Shown piece after piece: positions 17,299 to 25,146 of a DNA stretch of 54,539 nucleotides (the stretch's first letter is position 1; each line of letters begins with the position of its first letter). This DNA is from Actinomadura sp. CNU-125 (GTDB taxonomy: Bacteria; Actinomycetota; Actinomycetes; Streptosporangiales; Streptosporangiaceae): positions 1-54,539 of the forward strand of contig NZ_MKJY01000321.1 in assembly GCF_001942465.1 (NCBI RefSeq), written 5' to 3'. Made by a program: the position numbers and the translations under genes. The notes below the pieces were generated by a model. It saw only the letters and a program-made list of their open reading frames with translations, had not been told where the DNA came from and did no database searches.

Positions 17299-17666
17299 GC
17301 CAGTACTTCCAGGTCGGCGACCACGTTCTGTGGAATCCGGCCACCTCCGTCGCCCGGCTGTTCGCGGCGACCGCCGAGACGCTCGCCGACATCGCGGACA
17401 AGCCATCAGGCATCGGCCCGGAACAGGCGGACGAGTACCAGATCGACGTCCGGACGTTCACCGTGTTCACCGACGAGCTGGTCCGGCGCTACGCCCGCTC
17501 TAACCACACCGTCATGCGGACCCTCATGGAGGGGTTCGTCGTGACGGCCCTCGCCCTCGCCAGCCGGGCCGGAGCCGACGTTCCGGCCGCCCGCGACGCC
17601 GACACGGCCGACGCGCGGGCGCTCGCCGAACGCGCACGGCGCATCGAACGCACCATGCCCCGCTGA
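17295..17666 (+). CDS. Hypothetical protein, coupled to YrdB
   Basis: A 123-residue soluble protein beginning MSQYFQVGDHVLWNPATSVA and predicted largely helical. It contains DVRTFTVFTDELVRRYARSNHTVMRTLMEGFV and an Ala/Arg/Asp-rich C-terminal helix. No family is recognised. Coupling by a 4-base overlap to the membrane protein suggests a common process. The ATG at 17295 is chosen for that overlap. Codon use matches its neighbours. Confidence 0.65.
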   Translation: MSQYFQVGDHVLWNPATSVARLFAATAETLADIADKPSGIGPEQADEYQIDVRTFTVFTDELVRRYARSNHTVMRTLMEGFVVTALALASRAGADVPAARDADTADARALAERARRIERTMPR

Positions 17667-17683
17667 CCGTCCCGGCCGCGCGC

Positions 17684-18529
17684 TCAGGAGGCGGCGAAGG
17701 ACCGCGCGTGCGCCGCGGCGAACGCGGCGAACGAGCGCGGCGGGCGTCCGGTGACCTGCTCGACCGCGTCCGTGACCCGGTCCTCGGCGCCCCCGGCGAT
17801 CAGCCCGTCGAGGTCCGCGAGCATCGCCGCGAACCCGTCCGGCACGGACCCCGCCAGGTGCTCGCGCATCCGGTCCGCCGAGACCGCCCGGTGCCGGACG
17901 GGACGGCCCGTGACCCGCGCGATCGTGGCGGCGACGTCGTCGTACGACAGGACGCCCGGCCCGGTGAGGACCCGGTCGGTGGCGGGGGCCACCGGATCGG
18001 TCAGGGCGCGGACGGCGACGGCGGCGATGTCGTCCGCGTCGATGAACCCCACCCGGCCGCCGCCCGTGGCCGTCGTGATCACGCCCGCCGAGCGGATGCT
18101 CTCCGCGTGGACGTGCCCGCCCGTGAAGTTCTGCATGAACCACGACGGCCGCAGCACCGCCCACTCGCCGAACACCTCCGGCAGGGCTGCGTGGACGGCA
18201 CCGGTCGCGGGCCCGCCCGGCGCGAGCTGGGACGAGCTGAGCAGCACGGCGCGCCGCGTCCCTGCCCGGACGGCCCGCTCCAGGAAGGGCAGCATGACGT
18301 CCTCCGGGTGCAGAGCCCCGATCGGCGGCACCAGGTAGATGCTCTCGACGCCGTGCAGGGCGGCGTCGTGCGTGGACGGGTCGAGCCAGTCGAACCGCAC
18401 CGCGTCCCCCGCGTCCCCGGTGTTCGCCGCGCGGCGGCTCGCGACCCGCACCGTGCGGCCGTCCGCCCGCAGCCGGTCCGCGACGCGGGCGCCCGTCGTG
18501 CCGGTGCCCCCGGTCACCAGGACGGTCAT
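17684..18529 (-). CDS. NmrA-like NAD(P)-binding protein
   Basis: A 281-residue atypical SDR of the NmrA/HSCARG type. The glycine motif is VTGGTGTTGARVADRL at about 4-19. The strand VRFDWLDPSTHDAAL and the YLVPPIGALHPEDVM loop are typical, and no canonical YxxxK is present, which fits redox sensing or quinone/isoflavone-type reductases. The C-terminus has SYDDVAATIARVTGRPVRHR, shared with NmrA proteins. The ATG overlaps the stop of the upstream SnoaL-like gene by one base. The operon is probably repressed by the divergent TetR at 19032. Confidence 0.88.
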   Translation of the reverse strand: MTVLVTGGTGTTGARVADRLRADGRTVRVASRRAANTGDAGDAVRFDWLDPSTHDAALHGVESIYLVPPIGALHPEDVMLPFLERAVRAGTRRAVLLSSSQLAPGGPATGAVHAALPEVFGEWAVLRPSWFMQNFTGGHVHAESIRSAGVITTATGGGRVGFIDADDIAAVAVRALTDPVAPATDRVLTGPGVLSYDDVAATIARVTGRPVRHRAVSADRMREHLAGSVPDGFAAMLADLDGLIAGGAEDRVTDAVEQVTGRPPRSFAAFAAAHARSFAAS

Positions 18530-18930
18530 CACGCGGCCCCGCGCATCGAGGCGGGCAGGTTCAGCGGGTTCCAGTAGTCGCGGTAGCGGACGAACCGTCC
18601 GTTCTCGACGTCGACCACTGCGATGTACGACATCTCGTACGGTTCGCCCGTTCCGACGACGCGTCCGGTCGCCCGCATCTCGGCGACGATGCGTCCGGGC
18701 GTCGCGGTCCGGTGGATCTCCACATGGGGGATCGCTTGGAGGTCGATGTGGTTCGGGTAGTCGCGCATGTAGGCGGCCACGGCGGCGCCGCCGTCGAGCC
18801 GCCGGGGCGCGCCGGCGGGCGCGAACGGGTGCTCCATCACCGCGTCGTCGGCCCACAGGCCGGCGAACCCGTCGAAATCGCCGTCCAGCAGCAGGTCCAT
18901 CCCGTGGCGGAAGGTCTGTTCGGCGTCCAT
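18529..18930 (-). CDS. SnoaL-like / NTF2-fold protein
   Basis: A 133-residue single-domain alpha+beta cone protein. The features are MDLLLDGDFDGFAGLWADDAVMEHPFAP, AVAAYMRDYPNHIDLQ, and the closing strand VDVENGRFVRYRDYWNP, all typical of SnoaL-like isomerase/hydrolase or binding proteins. It is first in an operon with the NmrA gene and divergent from a TetR gene across two CGGACCG palindromes. It may act on the same small molecule as the NmrA protein. No catalytic residues can be assigned with confidence. Confidence 0.85.
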   Translation of the reverse strand: MDAEQTFRHGMDLLLDGDFDGFAGLWADDAVMEHPFAPAGAPRRLDGGAAVAAYMRDYPNHIDLQAIPHVEIHRTATPGRIVAEMRATGRVVGTGEPYEMSYIAVVDVENGRFVRYRDYWNPLNLPASMRGAA

Positions 18931-18967
18931 GACACCTCTCTCCGGTCGAGCGCGGGCCGATAGAATA

Positions 18968-19009
18968 CGGACCGCCGGTCCGCACCACTATATGCGGACC
19001 GGCGGTCCG
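18968..19009. promoter_or_regulatory. Two TetR operators, CGGACCG-N-CGGTCCG
   Basis: Two perfect 15-base palindromes, CGGACCG-C-CGGTCCG (18968-18982) and CGGACCG-G-CGGTCCG (18995-19009), with centres 27 bases apart. They fill the gap between the SnoaL-like/NmrA operon and the divergent tetR, and AT-rich promoter-like DNA lies between them. Confidence 0.82.
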
Positions 19010-19031
19010 GATAGCAACACGAGAGGTCCCG

Positions 19032-19607
19032 ATGCCCGAACGCAGGCACCGCGCCGACGCCGTCCGCAACCGCGAGGCCGTCCTCGACGCCGCCGAGGCG
19101 CTCTTCGCGCGCAGCGGCTCCGCCGAGGTCAGCATGAACGCCGTCGCCGCCGCCGCGGGCGTGGGCAAGGGCACCGTCTTCCGGGCCTTCACCGACCGGA
19201 CGGGCCTCCTGCAGGCCCTCGCCGAACGCCGCTCCGCGCGGCTGCTCGAAGCCGTGACCGGCGGGCCCGCGCCGCTCGGCCCGTCCGCCCCGCCGCGCGA
19301 GCGCGTCCCGGCCCTGCTGGACGCCCTAGCCCGCCTCAAGCTCGACAACCGGAGCCTCTACCTCGCGATCGAGGAGACCGGCTCGGCGAGCCCGTACCAG
19401 AACGACTCCTACACACGGGGCCACGCGATCCTCGCCGACGCGCTCGCCGAACTGGTCGATCCCGGGCAGGCGGACTTCCTCGCGCACGCCCTGCTCGCCG
19501 CCGTCCGCGCCGACCTCATCACCCACCTGACGACCGTGGACGGCCTGACCGGCGACGAGATCCGCGCGCGGCTGGCCGCGTACGTCGAGCGGGTGCTCCC
19601 GGCATAG
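19032..19607 (+). CDS. TetR/AcrR family transcriptional regulator
   Basis: A 191-residue regulator. The HTH is at about 10-58: NREAVLDAAEALFARSGSAEVSM, then AGVGKGTVFRAFTDRTGLL. The C-terminal domain resembles the SbtR/TetR_C_11 group. It is divergent from the SnoaL-like/NmrA operon, with duplicated CGGACCG palindromes between them. It most likely represses that operon and itself and is released by a small ligand metabolised by those enzymes. Confidence 0.9.
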   Translation: MPERRHRADAVRNREAVLDAAEALFARSGSAEVSMNAVAAAAGVGKGTVFRAFTDRTGLLQALAERRSARLLEAVTGGPAPLGPSAPPRERVPALLDALARLKLDNRSLYLAIEETGSASPYQNDSYTRGHAILADALAELVDPGQADFLAHALLAAVRADLITHLTTVDGLTGDEIRARLAAYVERVLPA

Positions 19608-19623
19608 GACGCCCGGCCGCCGG

Positions 19624-20238
19624 ATGTCGGTGGCGGACGCTAGCCTCCGGAGGCATCCTCCGGAACCCGCTGGGAGCACCCATGCCAAACCGATCCCCCT
19701 CGATTTCGTCGCCGCCGACGGTCCGGTGCGCGAACCGGTCACGAAGATCGGCGGGCAGCCGGTGTGGCTGGAGGAGCCCGCCTGGCCCGTCTCCGCCGAA
19801 CTCGAAACGCCCATGCGCTTCCTCGGGCAGTTCGCGCTCGACGGCGGACGCCTCGCCTACCTGTTCATGACCGCCGACGAGGAGGAGTACGTCGACGACA
19901 CGTGGGAGCCCGACGCGGGCGAGAACGCGCTGGTGATCCAGCCCGGCGGCCGGATCCCCGAGTTCGTGGAGGTCGAGGCGCTGGCCGAGGGCCCCACCTA
20001 CGGTCCCGACCACCTCCCCGTGACCGGGACCGGCAAATGGCCCGACCAGTTCCTCGGCGGCCCCAAGATCAAGCCGTACTGGCTGCAGAGGGACGAGACG
20101 CCGGGCAAGGGCTGGCAGCTCGTGGTCCAGCTCTCGCACGGCATGCCGTTCGAACCGAACTTCGGCGACGCCGGGACCGGCTACGCCTTCGTGTCCCCGG
20201 ACGGCAAGGAGGGCCGGTTCCTCTGGCAGTGCCACTGA
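19624..20238 (+). CDS. DUF1963 / YwqG-like protein (start uncertain)
   Basis: A protein of the DUF1963 (YwqG) type, about 204 residues in the frame shown. Recognisable segments are VTKIGGQPVWLEEPAWPVS, MRFLGQFALD, LAYLFMTADE and the closing GYAFVSPDGKEGRFLWQCH. The in-frame ATG at 19624 lacks a good ribosome site. A better site (GGGAG) precedes ATG 19682, which is in another frame. One extra base near 19686 would give a start reading MPKPIPLDFV, which joins the domain directly. I therefore suspect a missing base and a true start at 19682. Function is unknown. Confidence 0.75.
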   Translation: MSVADASLRRHPPEPAGSTHAKPIPLDFVAADGPVREPVTKIGGQPVWLEEPAWPVSAELETPMRFLGQFALDGGRLAYLFMTADEEEYVDDTWEPDAGENALVIQPGGRIPEFVEVEALAEGPTYGPDHLPVTGTGKWPDQFLGGPKIKPYWLQRDETPGKGWQLVVQLSHGMPFEPNFGDAGTGYAFVSPDGKEGRFLWQCH

Positions 20239-20274
20239 GGCGGCGCCGCGCAGGTGACCGCGCGGCCGGCGCGG

Positions 20275-20643
20275 TCAGGCGGACGCGCGGAGCCGCGCGT
20301 CCAGGGCGTCCAGATCCGGGACGAACCAGACGTGCCCGCCCGTGTTCGACTCGGCGACGAGGGCGCGCAGCGCCGAGCTCGTCTCCAGATGCGCGGAGAT
20401 GTCGCCGACGATCGCCAGCCGGATCCGGTAGTTGACGAACTTCTGCATGATCTCGCCCGCGAAGCGGGTCCCGAGGGCGAAGAACCGCTCGTCCAGGCGT
20501 CGTGCGGGGACGGCCACCAGCTCGGCGCCGAGGAACGCGGCGCCGATCAGGTCGAGCGCGTCCTGCTCGGTGGCGATCGGCGGCCCGTCCGGGTCGCACA
20601 CCAGCACCGGGGTCCCGGCCCGTTCCGTCATCTCGTCAGCCAT
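20275..20643 (-). CDS. DUF4180 domain-containing protein
   Basis: A 122-residue protein matching the DUF4180 family: ALDLIGAAFLGAELVAVPARRLDE, FAGEIMQKFVNYRIRLAIVGDIS, and the closing GHVWFVPDLDALDARL. The family's function is unknown. Its ATG lies inside the end of the upstream HTH gene (8-base overlap), so it is the second gene of a coupled pair. The HTH protein probably regulates or works with it. Confidence 0.88.
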   Translation of the reverse strand: MADEMTERAGTPVLVCDPDGPPIATEQDALDLIGAAFLGAELVAVPARRLDERFFALGTRFAGEIMQKFVNYRIRLAIVGDISAHLETSSALRALVAESNTGGHVWFVPDLDALDARLRASA

Positions 20644-21097
20644 CGGTCTCCTCCGCTCCCAGCAGGTCGTTGTCGCCCCCGAGCACGCCGTCGAGCAGGC
20701 GCAGCACGTCCGCGGTCGCGCCCGCGCCGCCGAGGACGACGATCTTCAGGCGGCGCCGTTCCGCGTTGTGCATGGTCTGGATCCGCAGCCGGTGCCGCGG
20801 GTCGCCGCCGGTGTTCACGCCCGCCAGGACGAGCGTGCTCAGCCGGTCGGCCGCGGCCCGGTCGACGCCGTCGATCTCGACGATGCTCGACACTTCGACG
20901 GACGCGCCCGCGTCCGCCCGTCCGGACGGTGCGGGCGGGCGGCCGGTCAGCGCCTCCAGGTCGGCGGGCGCGATCCGGTACTGCTTGCCGATCCGCACGG
21001 CCTTGAGCCGTCCGTCGCGGATGTAGCCGCGCACCGTCCGCACATGCAGCCCGAGGAGGTCGGCGACCTCCTCGACCGAGTACATTTTCTCCGCCAT
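20636..21097 (-). CDS. Helix-turn-helix (MerR/excisionase-type) DNA-binding protein
   Basis: About 153 residues. The N-terminal winged helix (MYSVEEVADLLGLHVRTVRGYIRDGRLKA, then KQYRIAPADLEAL) is the HTH_17/excisionase fold. The C-terminal domain contains a ferredoxin-like pattern (SIVEIDGVDRAAADRL, HRLRIQTMHNAERRRLKIVVLGG) that I do not recognise. It precedes DUF4180 with an 8-base overlap. A 9-base inverted repeat lies immediately upstream of the ATG at 21097 and overlaps a GTG one codon earlier, so autoregulation is likely. It is a transcription factor rather than a phage excisionase, as no integrase is nearby. Confidence 0.82.
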   Translation of the reverse strand: MAEKMYSVEEVADLLGLHVRTVRGYIRDGRLKAVRIGKQYRIAPADLEALTGRPPAPSGRADAGASVEVSSIVEIDGVDRAAADRLSTLVLAGVNTGGDPRHRLRIQTMHNAERRRLKIVVLGGAGATADVLRLLDGVLGGDNDLLGAEETDG

Positions 21098-21128
21098 CAC
21101 TCCCTAACATACCGGATGATAGGGAGTG
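21098..21128. promoter_or_regulatory. Inverted repeat before the HTH/DUF4180 pair
   Basis: CACTCCCTA (21098-21106) and TAGGGAGTG (21120-21128) are perfect complements separated by 13 bases, directly abutting the HTH gene's ATG. The spacing suits a dimeric MerR-like regulator. Confidence 0.65.
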
Positions 21129-21174
21129 ATGCGTCAGTTTAAGGCGTTGCGGCAAGTCCGCTGCCCGCAGGCGA

Positions 21175-21190
21175 TGTTTCACGCGAAACA
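21175..21190. promoter_or_regulatory. parS-like ParB-binding site
   Basis: TGTTTCACGCGAAACA differs at one base from the bacterial parS consensus TGTTTCACGTGAAACA. It lies in the gap between the HTH gene and the lysC terminator, outside any gene. ParB-parS sites cluster around the origin, which suits the replication genes in this window. Confidence 0.6.
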
Positions 21191-21216
21191 CAGGACCACG
21201 ACATCGCCCGGAACGG

Positions 21217-21261
21217 CGACGGGCCGCGCCCCCGGGAACATCCGGGGAGCGCGGCCCGTCG
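21217..21261 (-). terminator. Hairpin terminator after lysC
   Basis: CGACGGGCCGCGC (21217-21229) pairs with 21249-21261, with an inner CCCCGG/CCGGGG extension. It lies 29 bases beyond the lysC stop. Confidence 0.8.
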
Positions 21262-21289
21262 GTGACCTGCGCCGAGCGGTCGGCCGGGG

Positions 21290-22563
21290 TCAGCGGCCGG
21301 TGCCTCCGTAGACGACGGCCTCGACCTGCTCGGAGTCGAGGTCGAACGCGCGGTGCGCGGAGGCGACGGCGGTGTCGAGGTCGTCCTGCGCGACCACCAC
21401 GGAGATCCGGATCTCCGACGTGGAGATCATCTCGATGTTCACGCCCGCGTCGGCGATGGCGGCGAACAGCGTGGCGGTGACGCCCGGGTGCGAGCGCATC
21501 CCGGCGCCGATCAGCGACACCTTGCCGATTCGGTCGTCGTAGCGCAGCGACTCGAAGCCGATGCGCTCCTTGACCTTGTTGAGGGCGGTCAGGGCGGCCT
21601 GCCCGTCGGTGGCCGGCAGCGTGAACGAGATGTCGGTGCGCCCGGTGGACGCGGCCGACACGTTCTGCACGATCATGTCGATGTTGATCTCGGCGTCGGA
21701 CAGCACCGTGAAGATCGTGGCGGCCTCACCGACCTTGTCGGGCACCCCGACCACGGTGATCTTGGCTTCGCTCCGGTCGTGCGCGACGCCGGAGATGATC
21801 GCCTGCTCCATGTCCTGTCCTTCGAGTTCGCTGCTGTCGACGACCCACGTGCCTTCCTTCTGGCTGAACGAGGACCGCACGTGGATCGGGATGTTGTAGC
21901 GGCGCGCGTACTCCACGCAGCGCAGGTGCAGGATCTTCGCCCCGCTCGCCGCCATCTCCAGCATCTCCTCGTAGGAGATCTTCGGCACCTTCTGCGCCGC
22001 GGGCACGATGCGCGGGTCGGCGGTGAAGACGCCGTCGACGTCGGAGTAGATCTCGCAGCAGTCGGCGTTGAGGGCCGCCGCCAGCGCCACCGCGGTGGTG
22101 TCGGACCCGCCGCGGCCGAGCGTGGTGATGTCCTTGGTGCCCTGCGAGACGCCCTGGAAGCCGGCGACGATGCAGATCGAGCCTCGTCCAGCGCGGTCCG
22201 TATGCGTCCCGGGGTCACGTCGATGATCTTGGCTTTGCCGTGGGAGCCGTCCGTGATGACCCCCGCCTGGGAGCCGGTGAACGACCGGGCCTCGTGGCCC
22301 AGGTTCGCGATGGCCATCGCCAGCAGCGCCATGGAGATGCGCTCCCCGGCGGTGAGCAGCATGTCCAGTTCGCGTGCCGGTGGCAGGGGGCTGACCTGCT
22401 CGGCCTTATCGATGAGATCATCCGTCGTGTCACCCATGGCGGAGACGACGACAACGACGTCGTTCCCCGCCTTCTTCGTTGCGACGATTCGCTGGGCGAC
22501 CCGCTTGACGCACTCGGCGTCGGCGACGGAGGAGCCACCGTACTTCTGCACGATTAGAGCCAC
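21290..22563 (-). CDS. lysC: Aspartate kinase (frameshifted)
   Basis: Aspartokinase makes aspartyl phosphate, the first step to lysine, threonine, methionine and diaminopimelate. The kinase domain starts [17 protein letters not shown] and includes [10 protein letters not shown]. Two ACT domains follow (about 265-420; [20 protein letters not shown], then [15 protein letters not shown]). Near 22183 one base is missing: after RIRTALDE the expected [13 protein letters not shown] lies in the other frame. The total is about 424 residues, the normal length. An internal in-frame ATG at 21811, with GAAGGA upstream, matches the beta-subunit start known for corynebacterial aspartokinase. A terminator hairpin follows. 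Confidence 0.94.
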
Positions 22564-22648
22564 GGTTTTGGGCGCTCCTCGGTTCGGGGTCAGGCGTACC
22601 GGCGGTCCAGTCTACCGAGGTCATCCCGATTGACTACGTCGAGGTGAT

Positions 22649-23767
22649 TCACGGACTAGTCACCCGGCCCGGGTCGAAGTCGTACAACCAACCCGTGGCG
22701 CGCTCGTAGAAGCGGTCGAAGAACAGCGGCATGAAGACCTCGCGGAGGCGCGCCGCGACCGGCCCGGCCGTCTTCGCGTCCCGGTTCGCCGCCGCCGACT
22801 TCGCCAGCTTCGCCGTGCGCCCGTGCCGCTGCCGGTCGAACCGGGCGAGCGCCGCGGCCACGTCGCCGTCCCGTGCCGCGTGCAGCTCGCGGCCGAGGAC
22901 GACCGCGTCCTCCAGCGCCATCGACGCCCCCTGCCCCGCGCCGACGGGATACGCCGCGTCGCCGATCAGCGCCGTCCGTCCGTCCTGGCGGCGCGCGACG
23001 GGCGCGAGGACGTGCAGCGGCGTCGCCGCGGTCACCCCGGACGCGTGCCGCAGCACGGTCGCGGCCGGTTCGTCGTCGCGGAACAGTTCCAGCAGCTCAC
23101 CGGGCCCCACCGCCGCCGGATCGGACGGCTCGCGCGGTGCGGCGACCTGCGCGGACCACCACACCGTCCCGTCCGGGGCGGGGAGGAAGATGAACGCCCC
23201 GGCGCGCGCCATCACCATGTTGAAGCCGTGCGCCCCGTCCGGGGCGGCGGTCGCGGTGCCGGACACCGAGTACAGCCCCGCGTAGACGGGTTCGGGGGCC
23301 GCCGGGTCCAGCGCGCGCCGCGTGGCCGACCAGATGCCGTCCGCCCCCACGACGACGTCGGCGTCCGCGACCGCCGGGTCGCCGACCGCGACCCTTTCCC
23401 CGGTGACGACCCGCGCGCCGCACCGGACCGCCTCCCGCCTGAGCACCCCGACGAGGTCGGCCCGCATGATCGTGACGCTGCGGAGCGCGTCGTCCGAACG
23501 TCGTCCGCGCGGGACGTCGCCGAGCAGCCTGCCGCGTCCCGACCACATGCGCTGCCGTTCCACCGCGAACCCCGCCGCCTGCACGGAGGCGAGGCAGCCC
23601 AGCGCGTCCAGGGCCCGCAGGCCGTTGACCGCCAGGCTGACGAACGAGCCGACGGGCCCCGCCGGGTCGTCGTAGGCCTCGTACACCGTGACGTCCGCCC
23701 CGGCCCGCGCGAGCGCGATCGCGCTCGCCGTTCCGGCCACTCCGCCGCCGATCACCACCGCACGCAT
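22649..23767 (-). CDS. FAD-dependent monooxygenase
   Basis: A 372-residue flavoprotein hydroxylase of the PheA/TetX-like group A. The FAD-binding Rossmann motif is VVIGGGVAGTASAIALARAG at 4-23. DADVVVGADGIWSATRRAL is the DG motif, and TALIGDAAYPVGAGQGASMALEDA is the GD motif for the ribityl chain. ATG at 23767 follows GGGAGG. It is divergent from a TetR gene with a perfect palindrome between them, the classic pairing for drug- or natural-product-inducible hydroxylases. The substrate is unknown. Confidence 0.9.
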   Translation of the reverse strand: MRAVVIGGGVAGTASAIALARAGADVTVYEAYDDPAGPVGSFVSLAVNGLRALDALGCLASVQAAGFAVERQRMWSGRGRLLGDVPRGRRSDDALRSVTIMRADLVGVLRREAVRCGARVVTGERVAVGDPAVADADVVVGADGIWSATRRALDPAAPEPVYAGLYSVSGTATAAPDGAHGFNMVMARAGAFIFLPAPDGTVWWSAQVAAPREPSDPAAVGPGELLELFRDDEPAATVLRHASGVTAATPLHVLAPVARRQDGRTALIGDAAYPVGAGQGASMALEDAVVLGRELHAARDGDVAAALARFDRQRHGRTAKLAKSAAANRDAKTAGPVAARLREVFMPLFFDRFYERATGWLYDFDPGRVTSP

Positions 23768-23788
23768 CGGCCACCTCCCGAATCTGCA

Positions 23789-23812
23789 TTCACCGAATCC
23801 ATATTCGGTGAA
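23789..23812. promoter_or_regulatory. TetR operator, 10-base perfect palindrome
   Basis: TTCACCGAAT (23789-23798) and ATTCGGTGAA (23803-23812) are perfect complements around CCAT. The site lies between the FAD monooxygenase and the divergent tetR at 23863, so it likely controls both. Confidence 0.75.
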
Positions 23813-23862
23813 ACTGGGCTCAGTATGCTGTGCCGGTACGGCGGGACGCAAGCGGAGGACAC

Positions 23863-24591
23863 ATGGGCGCGGAGAAGTCGGGCGCGGAGAAGTCGGGCGC
23901 GGAGAAGTCGGGCGCGGAGAAGTCGGGCGCGGAGAAGTCGGGCGCGGCGAAAGCGGGCACGCGCAAAGCGAAGGCCGCCGAGACGCAGGCGGCGCTGAAG
24001 GAGGCCGCGCGGCGCCGGTTCGCCGAGCACGGCTACCTCAACACGAAGATCACCGACATCACGGCCGCGGCGGGCCGCGCGACCGGGTCGTTCTACGACC
24101 ACTTCGCGAGCAAGGAGGACCTGCTGCGGGCGCTCCTCGCCGACTGGCACCGGCAGGCGCGCGGCGAACTCGCCGGGGAGGACCACCCGCCGCACGACCT
24201 CACCGACCGCGACCAGCTCCGCGCCCACCTCGCCGTCCCGTGGCGCATGATGCGCGCGGACCCCGCCGTCATGGTCGCCCTCTTCGAGTCGCAGGCCGCC
24301 TCCGGGCCGACCACCGGCGAGGCGTGGCGGCGGCTGACCGGCGACACGCGGGTGCTCCGCGACCACCTCGACCACCTGCGCGACCGCGGGCACCGCCTGC
24401 CCGGCGACCCCGAACTGGTCGCCGCGGCGATCGGCGGGCTGCTGTCGATGCTCGCCTACGCGCTCGTGAGCGGGGCGGAAGAGTCCGGGTACACCGACGA
24501 CCAGGTCGTCGACACCCTCACCGACCTGCTCCTGCACGGACTGGCCGGCCCGCACGGCCCGCACGGTCCGGGCGGTCCGGGCACGCGGTGA
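23863..24591 (+). CDS. TetR family regulator with repetitive lysine-rich N-terminal tail
   Basis: A 242-residue regulator. ATG at 23863 follows GGAGG. Residues 2-26 are five GAEKS repeats, then the basic stretch GAAKAGTRKAKAAE before the HTH (ALKEAARRRFAEHGYLNTKIT, ATGSFYDHFASKEDLLRALL). The C-terminal domain ends in a Gly/Pro/His-rich tail (GPHGPHGPGGPG). The added tail is unusual for TetR proteins and should be disordered and positively charged at its end, so it may strengthen nonspecific DNA binding. It is divergent from the FAD monooxygenase. Confidence 0.88.
   Translation: MGAEKSGAEKSGAEKSGAEKSGAEKSGAAKAGTRKAKAAETQAALKEAARRRFAEHGYLNTKITDITAAAGRATGSFYDHFASKEDLLRALLADWHRQARGELAGEDHPPHDLTDRDQLRAHLAVPWRMMRADPAVMVALFESQAASGPTTGEAWRRLTGDTRVLRDHLDHLRDRGHRLPGDPELVAAAIGGLLSMLAYALVSGAEESGYTDDQVVDTLTDLLLHGLAGPHGPHGPGGPGTR
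23866..23940 (+). repeat. Coding tandem repeat, 5 x 15 bases (GAEKS)
   Basis: GGCGCGGAGAAGTCG is repeated five times without any change (starts 23866, 23881, 23896, 23911, 23926). A diverged sixth copy GGCGCGGCGAAAGCG (23941-23955) follows. Exact identity suggests recent expansion by slippage, and each unit adds five residues in frame. Confidence 0.95.
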
Positions 24592-24600
24592 CGATGCCGG

Positions 24601-25146
24601 TCAGCGGCTCGGACGTTCGGGTACGGCGTGCGCCACGACGAGCTTGAGCAGCAGGACGACCGGCAGCCACGCGAGGCCCTCGGGGGCGGGGATCGAGGGG
24701 GCGAGCATCGCGCCGGTGAGGACGATCAAAAGCGCAGCCGGACGGGCGAGGCGGCGCGGCGCACGGGCGACGAAGACGACGCCCGCGAGGGCCCACGCGT
24801 ACCAGAGCGGCCCCCACCACCAGGCGGCGCCGAAGGCGAGGCCGACGATGATCGGCTGGACGTGCGCGGCGGCGAACCCGATCTCGTTGTGCATGAACCG
24901 GTTCAGGCGGGTCGGCGGCAGCGGCAGGGGGCCGTGGTAGAAGCGCTTGGCGGAGTCGAGGCCGTTGGCGACGACACCGCCCGCGAGGTCGTAGGCGAGT
25001 GCCGCGGCGAGGAGGAGCCGCCACCACGTCCAGTCCGCGTCGAGGCCGATACCGAGGGTCGCGGCGACGCCGAAGGCGCCCGCGAGGTGGGCCAGGGCGC
25101 GCTCGCCGCGGGTGGGGTCGACGCCGAAGAACCAGCTCGGTTTCAC
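24601..25146 (-). CDS. Hypothetical membrane protein
   Basis: A 181-residue protein with about five hydrophobic segments. It starts at GTG (MKPSWFFGVDPTRGERALAHL) and contains a conserved-looking NGLDSAKRFYHGPLP loop, HNEIGFAAAHVQP and a WWWGPLWYAWALAGVVF helix. No family is recognised. The GTG overlaps the stop of the upstream TetR gene by four bases, so they form an operon repressed through the palindrome at 25730-25747. Function is unknown. Confidence 0.75.
   Translation of the reverse strand: MKPSWFFGVDPTRGERALAHLAGAFGVAATLGIGLDADWTWWRLLLAAALAYDLAGGVVANGLDSAKRFYHGPLPLPPTRLNRFMHNEIGFAAAHVQPIIVGLAFGAAWWWGPLWYAWALAGVVFVARAPRRLARPAALLIVLTGAMLAPSIPAPEGLAWLPVVLLLKLVVAHAVPERPSR

Noticed and set aside
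20636..21097. Excisionase-like HTH gene as part of an integrated element
   Set aside because: No integrase, attachment repeats or phage genes are nearby; it is coupled to DUF4180.
23866..23955. Tandem repeat considered as a CRISPR array
   Set aside because: There are no spacers between units; it is a 15-base in-frame coding repeat.
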